Positions 17,852 through 27,169 are shown, counted from the stretch's first letter. The stretch: DNA of 64,000 bases from an uncultured Acetatifactor sp. (GCA_910579755.1 CAJTVB010000009.1:69457-133456); one strand, 5' to 3'. The notes: generated by a model from the sequence alone, not told the origin. Program-made: numbers and translations.

Positions 17852-18604
17852 ATGGCAAACAGCTCTTTTTTGATCTTTGGGAAATTTATGGGAACCGGCT
17901 TGGTGGTGACCTGGTTTTTGGCAGGTTTGGTATACCTTTTTCTCAGTGAGAAAAATAAAACGCGGCGTATTCTGTTTATTTATATGCCGGTGCTGATACT
18001 GCTTTTATTTTTTAACCCGTTGTTCAATCAATTTTTTGTGTGGGCCACAGAGGAGGAGATTTACTTCCGGCTTTGCTGGCTGCTGCCTGTGATTCTGGTG
18101 ATTGCCTATTCTTTGGTGCGTCTGCTGGAGGGGCTGAAGGGAAAAAGGCAGTTCGGCGTTGGAGTTTTGGCTGCGGCGCTCATTGTCATTTCCGGGAAGC
18201 TGGTATACGGCAGTCCTCTTTACAGCAGGGCGGAGAATATATATCATGTGCCGGACAGCGTGGTGCATATATGCGATGCCATTGAAATGCCGGGGCGGGA
18301 GGTTATGGCGGTTTTTCCGGAAGAAATGCTTTTGTATGTGCGTCAGTATTCTCCGCTGGTATGCATGCCCTACGGAAGAGAGGTAATCATGGGCGTATAC
18401 AATCAGCTGAATGAGGAAATGGAAAAAGATGTGGCGGAGATGGAGGCTCTGGCTCCGCTGACAAAGGAGGAGCTGTGCCATTATATCATTCTGCCTGCAG
18501 AGAGAGAAATCCTGGGGGATCCCGGCGAGTATGACTGGGAACTGTTTTATGAAACGGACGGATATGTGATTTACCGGGATACATCCTTCCCGCTGACATA
18601 TTGA
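17852..18604 (+). CDS. DUF6077-like membrane protein, C-terminal half
   Basis: The 250-residue product has four or so membrane helices and a soluble C-terminal domain of about 120 residues. It includes FNPLFNQFFVW and EEEIYFRLCWLLPV, which look like the middle of a longer polytopic protein. It is in the same frame as the preceding gene, separated only by TAG and eight further bases. It has its own ribosome site AGGAGG, which begins inside that stop codon, and an ATG at 17852. Independent translation is therefore plausible, either as an evolved gene split or as the rescue of a nonsense change. Terminal gene of the left-hand + strand operon. Confidence 0.6.
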   Translation: MANSSFLIFGKFMGTGLVVTWFLAGLVYLFLSEKNKTRRILFIYMPVLILLLFFNPLFNQFFVWATEEEIYFRLCWLLPVILVIAYSLVRLLEGLKGKRQFGVGVLAAALIVISGKLVYGSPLYSRAENIYHVPDSVVHICDAIEMPGREVMAVFPEEMLLYVRQYSPLVCMPYGREVIMGVYNQLNEEMEKDVAEMEALAPLTKEELCHYIILPAEREILGDPGEYDWELFYETDGYVIYRDTSFPLTY

Positions 18605-18807
18605 CTGTGACAGCGCATCGTATGATCTGATTGCAATCGGCTGAATGGCGGAAAGCGGACGGATATGCTCGGAAACCAAGGCAGGAAAGATTGGGGAATG
18701 TGGAACAGGATTGGATTTATGCCGGGGATGGAAGATGAATTACGCCGTCCAAGGATGCTGCTGGTAAAGGCAAAGGTGAGAAAATAGCCTATAGAAGCTG
18801 GCCAGGT

Positions 18808-20319
18808 TTACTTCCCTCCCATATAATCTATTTCATGTATTTTTACATGATACATCATATAATCAAATTCTTTTACTAAGCGGCTCGGATAATCTGCAAA
18901 TGGCCATATATTCAGGGGCTCTTCGGATAAGGCCAGTAGATATATATGTTCCACATCTCCCAGGTCTTCCCAATCCACAAAGTCTTTCACCGCAAAGGGA
19001 TTCATATCTGCTACTGTGCCTGCCATATAATAAGGATGGTTTCCTTCATACAGAAGAAACAGTGAAGCGTGAATAGAATCCACCATATATGCGTCTTTTT
19101 CTCCCACCGTTTCTTTTGCAAAAACCAAGAACTCCTGCATGCCCTTGTCCGTCTGTCGGCTGTATTCCTCTCCATAATTTTTCACGCCGCCCGCCAACAG
19201 CAACGCCATTACGCAAATCGGCAGTACCTTGAAACGTACAGACGAAAAAGCAACCCCCATAAATACACATATCAGCCCCAGCAAAGGAAAAGAATACCGG
19301 CCTGTATAGACGGTGGTGACATTCAGGGAAAATACGATTCCAAAAATTGTCGGAAGCACCGCCAGGAGAAGCAATATCCCTGGCAGCACTTTATGCTTTG
19401 CCTTCAAAAATAATATTATCACCACATAGAGCACTACAGCCAGCAGCAAGGCAGCCTGCCAGGCGCGCAACGTTCTCCAGCCCGTATGCCACTCAGACGA
19501 AAACCACTCTACCCAATAGCCTACATAACTTTTTTCCGTAATATCCGCATACATTGAGGTTTCTTTTACCGTTCCAAACTGCCTGAGTATTACCCTGAGC
19601 CATGGCAGATAAGCAATTGAAGACACTATGCCACTGCCAAGATAGCACATGATATTTTTCCGTCTGTGTTCCCTGTCACACAGCACAAAAACAAACAGAA
19701 TCAAAAACAGGAAAAACATGGAAATCATAGTAAATATATGAACATACATGGCGGCTACACAGGACAACGTAAAAAGGCACCATAAACGCACTTCGGATTT
19801 GCACACCGCAAAATAGGAAAGAGCAACTGACAACCCTACAAAAAATAAGCCCATAGTGTACATCCTGCAATTTACTGCCTGCACCGCCACGGAGGGTAGT
19901 GCCAGCACCAGTAAAAGGGAATATAGGGCCGCACGTTTATCCCAAATCGCAGACACAGCATATTTTATTACCACCTCAAAAAGCACAAGAAAAAGCACTG
20001 AAAACATTTTGACTGCCTGTATACGCTGGCCGCATAGCAAATAAAATCCCTTTACCAATATATAATAGAATGGGGAATGGACATCATAAGATGTAATTTC
20101 CACAATCTCTCTTACAGGATGTTGAATCATGGCCACTGTATAGGCCTCGTCATACCAAAGATTTTCAGTGCTGCCCAACACTGCCATTGCCATGGCAGTG
20201 ACTAAAATCACGCCCCAGCATAAAATTTCATAAATATCTCTTTTCTTCACTTCTGGTGTCTCCTCTTCATAAGGCAAATTCCACAGCCGTGCCTTATGGT
20301 CCGCAATCCAGCGTTTCAA
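18808..20319 (-). CDS. GT39-like membrane glycosyltransferase
   Basis: The 503-residue protein has about eleven membrane segments. The loop after the first helix holds NLWYDEAYTVAMIQHP and then SYDVHSPFYYILVK, which are the hallmarks of the GT39/ArnT-like GT-C superfamily (acidic DE motif, conserved aromatic-proline stretch). Such enzymes move a sugar from a polyprenyl-phosphate donor to a protein or glycan outside the membrane. The start is a TTG with only a weak AGG in front. It lies 30 bases downstream of the SGNH-fold gene, evidently in one operon. The 203-base gap to the convergent + strand gene shows no clear terminator hairpin. Confidence 0.72.
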   Translation of the reverse strand: MKRWIADHKARLWNLPYEEETPEVKKRDIYEILCWGVILVTAMAMAVLGSTENLWYDEAYTVAMIQHPVREIVEITSYDVHSPFYYILVKGFYLLCGQRIQAVKMFSVLFLVLFEVVIKYAVSAIWDKRAALYSLLLVLALPSVAVQAVNCRMYTMGLFFVGLSVALSYFAVCKSEVRLWCLFTLSCVAAMYVHIFTMISMFFLFLILFVFVLCDREHRRKNIMCYLGSGIVSSIAYLPWLRVILRQFGTVKETSMYADITEKSYVGYWVEWFSSEWHTGWRTLRAWQAALLLAVVLYVVIILFLKAKHKVLPGILLLLAVLPTIFGIVFSLNVTTVYTGRYSFPLLGLICVFMGVAFSSVRFKVLPICVMALLLAGGVKNYGEEYSRQTDKGMQEFLVFAKETVGEKDAYMVDSIHASLFLLYEGNHPYYMAGTVADMNPFAVKDFVDWEDLGDVEHIYLLALSEEPLNIWPFADYPSRLVKEFDYMMYHVKIHEIDYMGGK

Positions 20320-20349
20320 CCTGCAATAAATAGTGCTTATGTCTTTTGC

Positions 20350-21663
20350 TCAGGAGTTCTTATCAAAGTATTTCAGTGCGTTTACAAAACGTTCTGCTAT
20401 AATTTTTCGGCCTTCCTTGTTCAGGTGCAGATTATCAATGAGATAATCGCTGGCATTATCCTCCGTGATGGTTCCATATAAATGGTCGATAAAGGTAACG
20501 CTTCTGCTGGAACAGGACCCATATTGCTTGATAGAATAGGTGGACAGTACATCCTGCTGGCCGAATTCGCCCGTAAAGCGCATCACGTCACTGCTGATAT
20601 ATTCTCCGTCATCGTTCACAGCATAGGCATAGGCAGGGCCCATAACGATAATACGTATATGCGGATAATATTGCTGCAGTATGGCAATTCCCGCTTCCAT
20701 ATTGCCCGTGAACCGGGTGATGTCCATGTCGTTATCATCATTATACATTTGATGACCCAAAAGGTAATCGGTGGCATCATACATGAGGGTGATCACGTCA
20801 ACCGTGGAAAAGTCAATAGACTGAATCAGCTGAATGACTTCATTTGCTTCAGGGGGAACGCGTTCTCCCAGACTTTCTGCCGCCGCAGTGAAATTGCTTT
20901 CCACATCTATGCCTGCGGCCAGGAGGGTGAGCCAGTAGAAGGTGTAGGCGTCCATGGGTCTTTCGGCTGCGTTGAAGTAGGGCCATTCTGAGGCCATATA
21001 GCTGCCGCTGATGGAACAGTTGTATATAGTGGCGTCGGTCATGTCGGCGATCATGTTGGCCAGATTGTCTTTGGAATCTCTGTCATCCGCAAAGGGAGCA
21101 TTGCCGAATGCTACAATTGTGAGGCCGTCTTCATAATTTATGGCTATGGGACGCCCATCGGTACCCGTAAGCGGCAGTATCAAATCCAGGGTATCGTCGT
21201 ATTCGCCAGGCCCGTCTTTAAAGATTTCATCTAAATTAATATATTCCCCCCAGTTCATCACGCGAAAGATGATGAGGCCGAAGAACAGCAGAACGGCGGC
21301 CAGCAGTACCAAATGCATATTAATTCGAAAGCGCTTTTTGGGAGCTTTTTCATCAGCATCGCTGTGGGAATCGTCGTTTTTATCTTCGCCAGGTTCAAGA
21401 TATTCCAGCTCATCGTCGTCGCTGTCTGGGGAGAGATCATCTGAAAAAGATTCTTCGGAAGCTTCTTCTTCGGAAAATGCATTTTCATTTTCATCAAAGG
21501 TCTCATCAGAAGACAGATCTTCTATAAAGTCTTCTTCGCAGGATTCTTCCTCGGAGGGGGTATCGTCAGATAAAAACTCGTCTTCGTTTTCCAGATCTAA
21601 AATGTCCAGTTCCGGAATTTTGTCAACTTTTTTCATTGTGACCTGTCCATTTTTTTTCTTCAT
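20350..21663 (-). CDS. SGNH-fold membrane protein lacking the catalytic serine
   Basis: The 437-residue protein has an acidic cytoplasmic N-terminus rich in Glu, Asp and Ser (about residues 15-115), one membrane helix (about 118-142) and an extracytoplasmic SGNH-like domain. The nucleophile block reads FGNAPF, so the GDS triplet is Gly187-Asn188-Ala189, and the usual oxyanion GxND is YDATD. Asp410 and His413 (DNLH) are still in place. It is therefore probably not a conventional esterase; a binding or scaffolding role, or a different mechanism, are options. ATG 21663 with GGAG six bases upstream is preferred over the in-frame ATG 21675. Confidence 0.65.
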   Translation of the reverse strand: MKKKNGQVTMKKVDKIPELDILDLENEDEFLSDDTPSEEESCEEDFIEDLSSDETFDENENAFSEEEASEESFSDDLSPDSDDDELEYLEPGEDKNDDSHSDADEKAPKKRFRINMHLVLLAAVLLFFGLIIFRVMNWGEYINLDEIFKDGPGEYDDTLDLILPLTGTDGRPIAINYEDGLTIVAFGNAPFADDRDSKDNLANMIADMTDATIYNCSISGSYMASEWPYFNAAERPMDAYTFYWLTLLAAGIDVESNFTAAAESLGERVPPEANEVIQLIQSIDFSTVDVITLMYDATDYLLGHQMYNDDNDMDITRFTGNMEAGIAILQQYYPHIRIIVMGPAYAYAVNDDGEYISSDVMRFTGEFGQQDVLSTYSIKQYGSCSSRSVTFIDHLYGTITEDNASDYLIDNLHLNKEGRKIIAERFVNALKYFDKNS

Positions 21664-21730
21664 AAAAAACTCCATTTCTGTATGCGAGATTACGATATAT
21701 CATAAACCAAAGTATAACTATTTTACTATT

Positions 21731-21751
21731 ATGTGGAAGGAAAGTCCACAT
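21731..21751. promoter_or_regulatory. 7-bp inverted repeat in divergent regulatory region
   Basis: ATGTGGA (21731-21737) and TCCACAT (21745-21751) are perfect inverted copies separated by seven bases. The repeat lies between the divergently oriented SGNH-fold gene and the large lysozyme gene. It could be an operator or an RNA hairpin in one of the leaders; no T-run follows it, so it does not look like a terminator. Confidence 0.4.
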
Positions 21752-21804
21752 TATTAAGGAGAATTAAAAAGATTTAAGAAATTATGAAGAAATGATGATT
21801 CGGC

Positions 21805-21833
21805 TTGAAGTGCCCTCCGGGCAATGTTATAAT
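21805..21833 (+). promoter_or_regulatory. sigma-A promoter with palindrome in spacer
   Basis: TTGAAG at 21805-21810 is followed after exactly 17 bases by TATAAT at 21828-21833, which also has the TGn extension. This is the best promoter for the lysozyme gene at 21912, leaving a leader of about 70 bases. The spacer contains TGCCC (21811-21815) and GGGCA (21819-21823), perfect inverted copies three bases apart, placed where a repressor or activator could act. Confidence 0.65.
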
Positions 21834-21911
21834 GTTACAAAATTGTTAAATACAAGTTAAGGTTTTGCCGGATAATGGAAAACCGACGTTTAAAATAGAA
21901 AGGGTACAAGC

Positions 21912-24869
21912 ATGAAGAAATTGTTCAACCGCACCAGAAAGCCGGATCAGGGAAGAGAAGATTTTGATAAGAGCATTTATGACTGGGATGCGGATGAAGA
22001 GTCCGTTGAGGAAGAATATTACATAGAGGAACAGTACGTGGAAGAGGAAGAAATAGAAGGGGAGTATACCGGAGAGGAAGAAATAGAGGAGCAGTATGCT
22101 GAAGAGGAAGAAATAGAGGAGCAGTATATTGAAGAGGAAGAAATAGAGGAACAGTATGCTGAAGAGGGAGAAATAGAGGAGCAGTATGCCGGAGAAGACA
22201 GTGGGGAAGCATACTATATTGAGGATGATGGCGAGGACGGGCAGTGGGAGTATGATGCAGAAGCAGAGGATCAGGAATATTCTTTGGAAGAGCAGTCTCT
22301 GGAAGATGTGAAGCAAAGAGGCAGAGAGCAGAAAGCGCCCGCTCCCCGGCCTAAGACAGGATCCAAGGGCGCTCTGCAACGGCGCCTGCGGAGCATGACG
22401 GTAATGGATCGTGTGATTATGGGAACAGGGGCGGCCATTTTGATTATTGCGCTTGTTATTTCCGGATTATATGTCAGCAGGGGATCCACCGCAGGTCCGA
22501 AATCAGAGTTTGCCGATGTGGGAATGGAACTGGATGGAATTACGGTAATCGGCGAGAAGGGTCTTCTGGCGGTGGCCGATGCCCAGATTGCCAGGATTGC
22601 GGCAGCACAGGTGGTGGAGGAAGAAGAGGATAAGACTTATGATGAGGCTGAGTACCAGCGGCAGGTGACCGTGGTTATGAGGATGACTTCTATCCAGAGG
22701 GACCTGAAAATTAAATTTGTGGATCAGAAGACAAATAAGCTGGTGGCAAATGTGCCGTTTGCCGTTCATGTGACGGATCCTGACGGAAAGACAAGCATTT
22801 GGTCAGACGACGACATGGATGGAATTATTTATAAAAAGGATATTGCGCCCGGTACATATAAGGTATCCATGGAGAAGCCCATAGACGAAAAATATGCGGA
22901 TTATATCATATCTACAGATGAAGTGTCCGCAGAGGTGAATAAGGATATATCATATCGGAAGGTGGATGTGTCCGATGAGGTGAAAAAGGAATCTGAGATC
23001 AATGCCGCAGCGGAGGACACCAAGATTCAGGACACTATCGTGGAATCTACACTGCAGGATACTGTTGCCTGGGTGGAGAGCAGGGTCATCGGGGCGGCTT
23101 ACAACGAAGTGCCGAAGAGCGCCATACCGGATCCCATGACTCTGGCATTACATAAAAGCTTTCAGCGCATGGCCGCCGTTGCGGGCATATCCGAATCTGC
23201 CAAAACGCTCCGGACGGGAGAGAGCTTTACGCTGACGGCCAGGATCCAGGCGGAGTCGGCGGAAGAGAATGTGACAATAGAAAAGATTATCTGGACCAGC
23301 AGTAACCCGGCTGTTGCCGCGGTGGACGCGGAGACGGGAATTGTGACGGCAGTGTCGGAAGGGACGGCCAGTATATCCTACAAGGCATCTGTGGTCACCG
23401 GTTCTTCCGTCAGCAGCAGTGATGCGGCAGAAAGCCGAACCGAGGTTACAGGCACCTGTATGGTGACGGTTTCCGGGAAAGCCGTCGTGTTGGACCAGAC
23501 CGCGCTGGGCATACCCGTGGGAGGTACGGCGGCAGTACAGGCGTCGGTTTCCGGCTTTGGCGCCGATGAGAAGCTGACCTATACGGTTTCTTTTGACAAA
23601 GCTGATGTGGCCAAGGCAGAGGCAGACGCCAATGGCAGAATCACTGTTACCGGATTGACAGCGGGGAGCACAAACATGACGGTGACTGTGGCGGGGGGAA
23701 CCTCCTCTGCATCGGCTTCCATACCGGTGACGGTGGGGGAGGGCAGGCAGATTTCGCTGGATAAAACAACGGCCACGGTATACATGACCGTACCGGTGAC
23801 CATCAATGCGGTGGTTACGGGTGCCGGATCCGGGGAGATATCTGTCACTGCGCAGTCCAGTGATACTACCGTTGCCCTGGTGTCTGTGAATAAGTCGGCA
23901 GTAACTATTACAGGCCAGAAGGCCGGAAGCGCCACAATTACCGTGAAGCATACGGAGAACGGCGCGGAGGTTCAGGCAGTCTGCACCGTAACGGTCAGAG
24001 AGCATCCCCAGAATGATGTCACTTCCCGGCTGAAGGACAGCAACGGCAATGAGCTTTATGTCTTGGAAAACAATGAATACAGGGGAGCGGTTTACGCGGA
24101 TTATTACAAGGCGGAGCATTTTTTCATAAAGGGAGAGGTCAGGTATTCCGGATGGCAGAATCTGGGAGGAAAGGTTTATTACTTTACCGCAGAGGGAAAC
24201 GCGGTCACAGGCGAGCAGGTGATACAGGGAGCCAGGTATAATTTTGCCAGTGACGGTTCTCTGGTGACAGGCAACGGTTCCTTTGGCATTGATGTATCCA
24301 AGTGGAACGGAACCATTGACTGGACGGCTGTGAAAAATTCCGGTGTCAGCTATGTAATTATCCGCAGCGGATACAGAGGCTCTTCTCAGGGAACACTGGT
24401 GGAGGATCCTAAATTTTCCGCCAACATCAAAGGAGCCACGGCTGCAGGGCTGAAGGTGGGGATTTACTTCTTTACACAGGCAGTGGACGAAAGAGAAGCG
24501 GTGGAGGAAGCATCCATGGTGTTGGAGCAGGTGAGAAATTACGCTATTTCCTATCCCATTTTTCTGGATGTGGAGGCCAGCGGAGGCCGGGCGGACTCTA
24601 TCAGCCGGGAGACCAGAACCGCAGTATGCAGGGCGTTCTGCCAGACCATCCAGAGCGCAGGCTACACGGCGGGCATTTATGCCAACAAGACCTGGCTGGA
24701 GACAAAGATTAATGCAAGCGAACTGAGCGCATATAAGATCTGGCTGGCTCAGTATGCGGCGGCGCCCACTTATACGGGACGCTACGACCTGTGGCAGTAC
24801 CGCGCCACCGGAAGCGTCAGCGGCATCAGCGGCAACGTGGACTTAAACTTGAGCTATTTAGGCTACTAA
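21912..24869 (+). CDS. membrane-anchored GH25 lysozyme with Ig-like and wall-binding repeats
   Basis: The 985-residue protein starts with a very acidic cytoplasmic region containing five or so repeats of the EEEIEEQYA type (residues about 40-95). One membrane helix (about 168-188) follows, then a beta-rich linker resembling a SpaA/prealbumin-like fold (about 255-330), two or three bacterial Ig-like domains (about 405-695), and glucan/choline-binding-like repeats with SGWQNLGGKVYYF (about 740-790). The C-terminal GH25 muramidase domain (791-985) has Asp794 in GIDVSKWNG and Asp886/Glu888 in LDVEAS as the likely acid-base residues. It would cut peptidoglycan glycan strands while tethered to the membrane. 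It reads from the promoter at 21805. Confidence 0.85.
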   Translation: MKKLFNRTRKPDQGREDFDKSIYDWDADEESVEEEYYIEEQYVEEEEIEGEYTGEEEIEEQYAEEEEIEEQYIEEEEIEEQYAEEGEIEEQYAGEDSGEAYYIEDDGEDGQWEYDAEAEDQEYSLEEQSLEDVKQRGREQKAPAPRPKTGSKGALQRRLRSMTVMDRVIMGTGAAILIIALVISGLYVSRGSTAGPKSEFADVGMELDGITVIGEKGLLAVADAQIARIAAAQVVEEEEDKTYDEAEYQRQVTVVMRMTSIQRDLKIKFVDQKTNKLVANVPFAVHVTDPDGKTSIWSDDDMDGIIYKKDIAPGTYKVSMEKPIDEKYADYIISTDEVSAEVNKDISYRKVDVSDEVKKESEINAAAEDTKIQDTIVESTLQDTVAWVESRVIGAAYNEVPKSAIPDPMTLALHKSFQRMAAVAGISESAKTLRTGESFTLTARIQAESAEENVTIEKIIWTSSNPAVAAVDAETGIVTAVSEGTASISYKASVVTGSSVSSSDAAESRTEVTGTCMVTVSGKAVVLDQTALGIPVGGTAAVQASVSGFGADEKLTYTVSFDKADVAKAEADANGRITVTGLTAGSTNMTVTVAGGTSSASASIPVTVGEGRQISLDKTTATVYMTVPVTINAVVTGAGSGEISVTAQSSDTTVALVSVNKSAVTITGQKAGSATITVKHTENGAEVQAVCTVTVREHPQNDVTSRLKDSNGNELYVLENNEYRGAVYADYYKAEHFFIKGEVRYSGWQNLGGKVYYFTAEGNAVTGEQVIQGARYNFASDGSLVTGNGSFGIDVSKWNGTIDWTAVKNSGVSYVIIRSGYRGSSQGTLVEDPKFSANIKGATAAGLKVGIYFFTQAVDEREAVEEASMVLEQVRNYAISYPIFLDVEASGGRADSISRETRTAVCRAFCQTIQSAGYTAGIYANKTWLETKINASELSAYKIWLAQYAAAPTYTGRYDLWQYRATGSVSGISGNVDLNLSYLGY

Positions 24870-24941
24870 CAGTTCAGCCAGGCCATGAGACCGGCGAAAA
24901 TCGTGCTTGCACGGCTTTGCGAATGGCGTGTCTGAACTGTT
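24868..24941 (+). repeat. stem-loop repeat element, copy 1
   Basis: AACAGTTCAG (24868-24877) and CTGAACTGTT (24932-24941) form a perfect 10-bp outer stem beginning inside the lysozyme stop codon. Inside are GCCAT (24882-24886) with ATGGC (24923-24927), and CGTGC-TT-GCACG. The left end matches the element at 40840 in 16 of 17 bases. It may end the lysozyme transcript, although no T-run follows. Confidence 0.6.
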
Positions 24942-24968
24942 GGGATAGTCCAGCCCGTGAGAAAGTAT

Positions 24969-24997
24969 TTGGAAAAAAAGTGAATATATGGTAGAAT
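24969..24997 (+). promoter_or_regulatory. sigma-A promoter before rfbB
   Basis: TTGGAA at 24969-24974 and TAGAAT at 24992-24997 are separated by exactly 17 bases. The -10 matches five of six consensus positions. It would give rfbB and the export locus behind it their own transcription start, about 55 bases before the rfbB ATG. Confidence 0.55.
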
Positions 24998-25058
24998 GTC
25001 TTTATTCAGAAAAGGAAACGTAAAAACTGCCGAAAAATTAAATGACAAGGAGAATGGG

Positions 25059-26153
25059 ATGAGGACTTATCTGGTGACAGGGGGAGCCGGGTTTATCGGT
25101 TCCAACTATATTCATTATATGTTTCGGAAATATGGGGATGACATCCGCATTATCAATGTGGACCTGCTGACCTATGCAGGCAATCTGGAGAATCTGAAGG
25201 ATGTGGAAGACCGGGGCAACTATACCTTTGTCAGGGCGGATATCTGTGATAAGGAAGCGATTGCCCGCGTTTTTGCCGAAAACGATATTGACAGGGTAGT
25301 GCATTTTGCAGCCGAAAGCCATGTTGACCGGAGCATTCGTACTCCGGAGGTATTTGTTCAGACCAATGTGCTGGGAACGGCTGTGATGCTGAACTGCGCC
25401 AAGAAGGCCTGGGAGCTTCCGGACGGAAGCTTTAAGGAGGATAAAAAGTTTCTGCATGTTTCCACGGACGAGGTGTACGGTTCTCTTCCTGATGATGATA
25501 ATGCTTTTTTCTATGAGACATCTCCCTATGAGCCCCACAGTCCTTATTCTGCCAGCAAGGCAGGCGCGGACATGCTGGTGAAGTCGTACATGGATACTTA
25601 TCATTTTCCGGCTAATATAACAAACTGCTCCAATAATTACGGTCCTTATCAATTTCCCGAAAAGCTGATTCCTCTGATTATCAATAATGCTCTGCAGGGC
25701 AAGAAGCTGCCGGTATACGGCGACGGCAAAAATGTGCGGGACTGGCTGTATGTGGAAGATCACGCCAAGGCCATCGACCTGGTACAGGAAAAGGGAAGGC
25801 TGTTTGAGACCTACAATATCGGCGGGCATAACGAAAAGCAGAACATTGAGATCATACGCATCATTCTTGAAACTTTGCAGGAGATGCTGCCGGAGGGAGA
25901 TCCCAGAAAGGCATGGGTCAATGAGGAGTTGATCACTTACGTGGAGGACCGCAAGGGCCATGACAGACGGTATGCCATCGCTCCTGATAAGATCAGGGAG
26001 GAAATCGGCTGGGAGCCGGAAACCATGTTCCGGGAGGGGATCCGCAGAACGATCCAATGGTTTTTCGAGCATGAGGAATGGATGAAAAATGTGACCAGCG
26101 GCGACTACCAGAAATATTACGCCGAGATGTATGAAGGGAATGAAGATTCCTGA
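25059..26153 (+). CDS. rfbB: dTDP-glucose 4,6-dehydratase
   Basis: The enzyme converts dTDP-glucose to dTDP-4-keto-6-deoxyglucose using bound NAD. The 364-residue protein has the Rossmann motif GGAGFIGSN near the N-terminus, the catalytic YSASK motif, FAAESHVDRSI and NNYGPYQFPEKLIP, all standard for RmlB. ATG 25059 with AAGGAGA in front gives the normal family N-terminus (MRTYLVTGG); the longer reading from 24996 is rejected. Its product feeds both RfbC in this operon and, potentially, the RffA-type transaminase at 12401. Confidence 0.95.
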   Translation: MRTYLVTGGAGFIGSNYIHYMFRKYGDDIRIINVDLLTYAGNLENLKDVEDRGNYTFVRADICDKEAIARVFAENDIDRVVHFAAESHVDRSIRTPEVFVQTNVLGTAVMLNCAKKAWELPDGSFKEDKKFLHVSTDEVYGSLPDDDNAFFYETSPYEPHSPYSASKAGADMLVKSYMDTYHFPANITNCSNNYGPYQFPEKLIPLIINNALQGKKLPVYGDGKNVRDWLYVEDHAKAIDLVQEKGRLFETYNIGGHNEKQNIEIIRIILETLQEMLPEGDPRKAWVNEELITYVEDRKGHDRRYAIAPDKIREEIGWEPETMFREGIRRTIQWFFEHEEWMKNVTSGDYQKYYAEMYEGNEDS

Positions 26154-26299
26154 GCTGAATAGATTTTGTGCCGCCGGCGGCTTGTCCGGAAGCAGGAAAA
26201 GCAGGAGAATACCGGACAGAATAGGTTTTTCTGCGTATAAAAATGGGGACGATGGATGTCGTTCCCATTCGGTGTGCAATGGGAAGGAGGCATTTTCTT

Positions 26300-27169
26300 A
26301 TGAAAGGTATTATTCTGGCAGGTGGTTCCGGGACGAGGCTTTATCCTCTGACCAAAGCGATTTCGAAGCAGATCATGCCTGTATATGATAAACCCATGAT
26401 TTACTACCCTCTGTCCACGCTTATGCTGGCTGGGATTCGGGAGATTCTGGTGATCTCCACTCCCAGAGACCTTCCTGTTTTTCAGGAGCTTTTGGGAAGC
26501 GGGGAACAGCTTGGAATGGAGTTTTCCTACGCGGTTCAGGAATACCCCAGGGGACTGGCAGACGCCTTTATTGTGGGGGCGGATTTTATCGGTAATGACA
26601 GGGTGGCGCTGGTTCTGGGGGACAACATTTTTTACGGACAAAGCTTTTCCAGAGTTTTGCGGGAGGCGGCTTCCCGGGAGAAGGGAGCGACCATTTTCGG
26701 CTATTATGTGAGGGATCCCAGGGAATACGGTGTGGTGGAGTTTGACGAGAATGGGAAGGCTCTTTCCATTGAAGAAAAGCCGGAGAATCCCAAAAGTAAT
26801 TACGCGGTTCCGGGACTTTATTTTTATGATAATGATGTAGTTGAAATTGCAAGAAATGTGAAGCCATCCGCCAGGGGCGAGATCGAGATCACCGCAGTGA
26901 ACAACACATACCTGGAGCGGGGAACTCTTCAGGTGGAAACCCTGGGGAGAGGCTTTGCGTGGCTGGATACAGGGAATCATGATTCCCTGCTGGATGCGGC
27001 TGATTTCGTGGCGGCTTTCCAGAAGAGGCAGGGATTGTATATTTCCTGTATTGAAGAGATTGCATACAAGAGGGGCTTTATTGACAGGGAACAGCTGCTG
27101 AGACTGGCGGAGCCTCTTATGAAGACAAATTACGGTAAGTATATGGTTGAGGTGGCAAATGGACTCTAA
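26300..27169 (+). CDS. rfbA: glucose-1-phosphate thymidylyltransferase
   Basis: RmlA joins dTTP and glucose-1-phosphate to make dTDP-glucose. The 289-residue length is exactly that of the family. The nucleotide-binding loop GGSGTRLYPLTKAISKQ, YDKPMIYYPLSTL and the VLGDNIFYG motif are all present. ATG 26300 follows GGAAGGAGG. The gene lies 146 bases after rfbB, and the next gene, a lysozyme, overlaps its end by 11 bases, so the two are coupled. Confidence 0.95.
   Translation: MKGIILAGGSGTRLYPLTKAISKQIMPVYDKPMIYYPLSTLMLAGIREILVISTPRDLPVFQELLGSGEQLGMEFSYAVQEYPRGLADAFIVGADFIGNDRVALVLGDNIFYGQSFSRVLREAASREKGATIFGYYVRDPREYGVVEFDENGKALSIEEKPENPKSNYAVPGLYFYDNDVVEIARNVKPSARGEIEITAVNNTYLERGTLQVETLGRGFAWLDTGNHDSLLDAADFVAAFQKRQGLYISCIEEIAYKRGFIDREQLLRLAEPLMKTNYGKYMVEVANGL

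Noticed and set aside
18698..18787. A 29-codon frame starting MWNRIGFM in the gap after the DUF6077-like halves
   Set aside because: Short, without a proper ribosome site, and with no similarity that I recognise; treated as chance.
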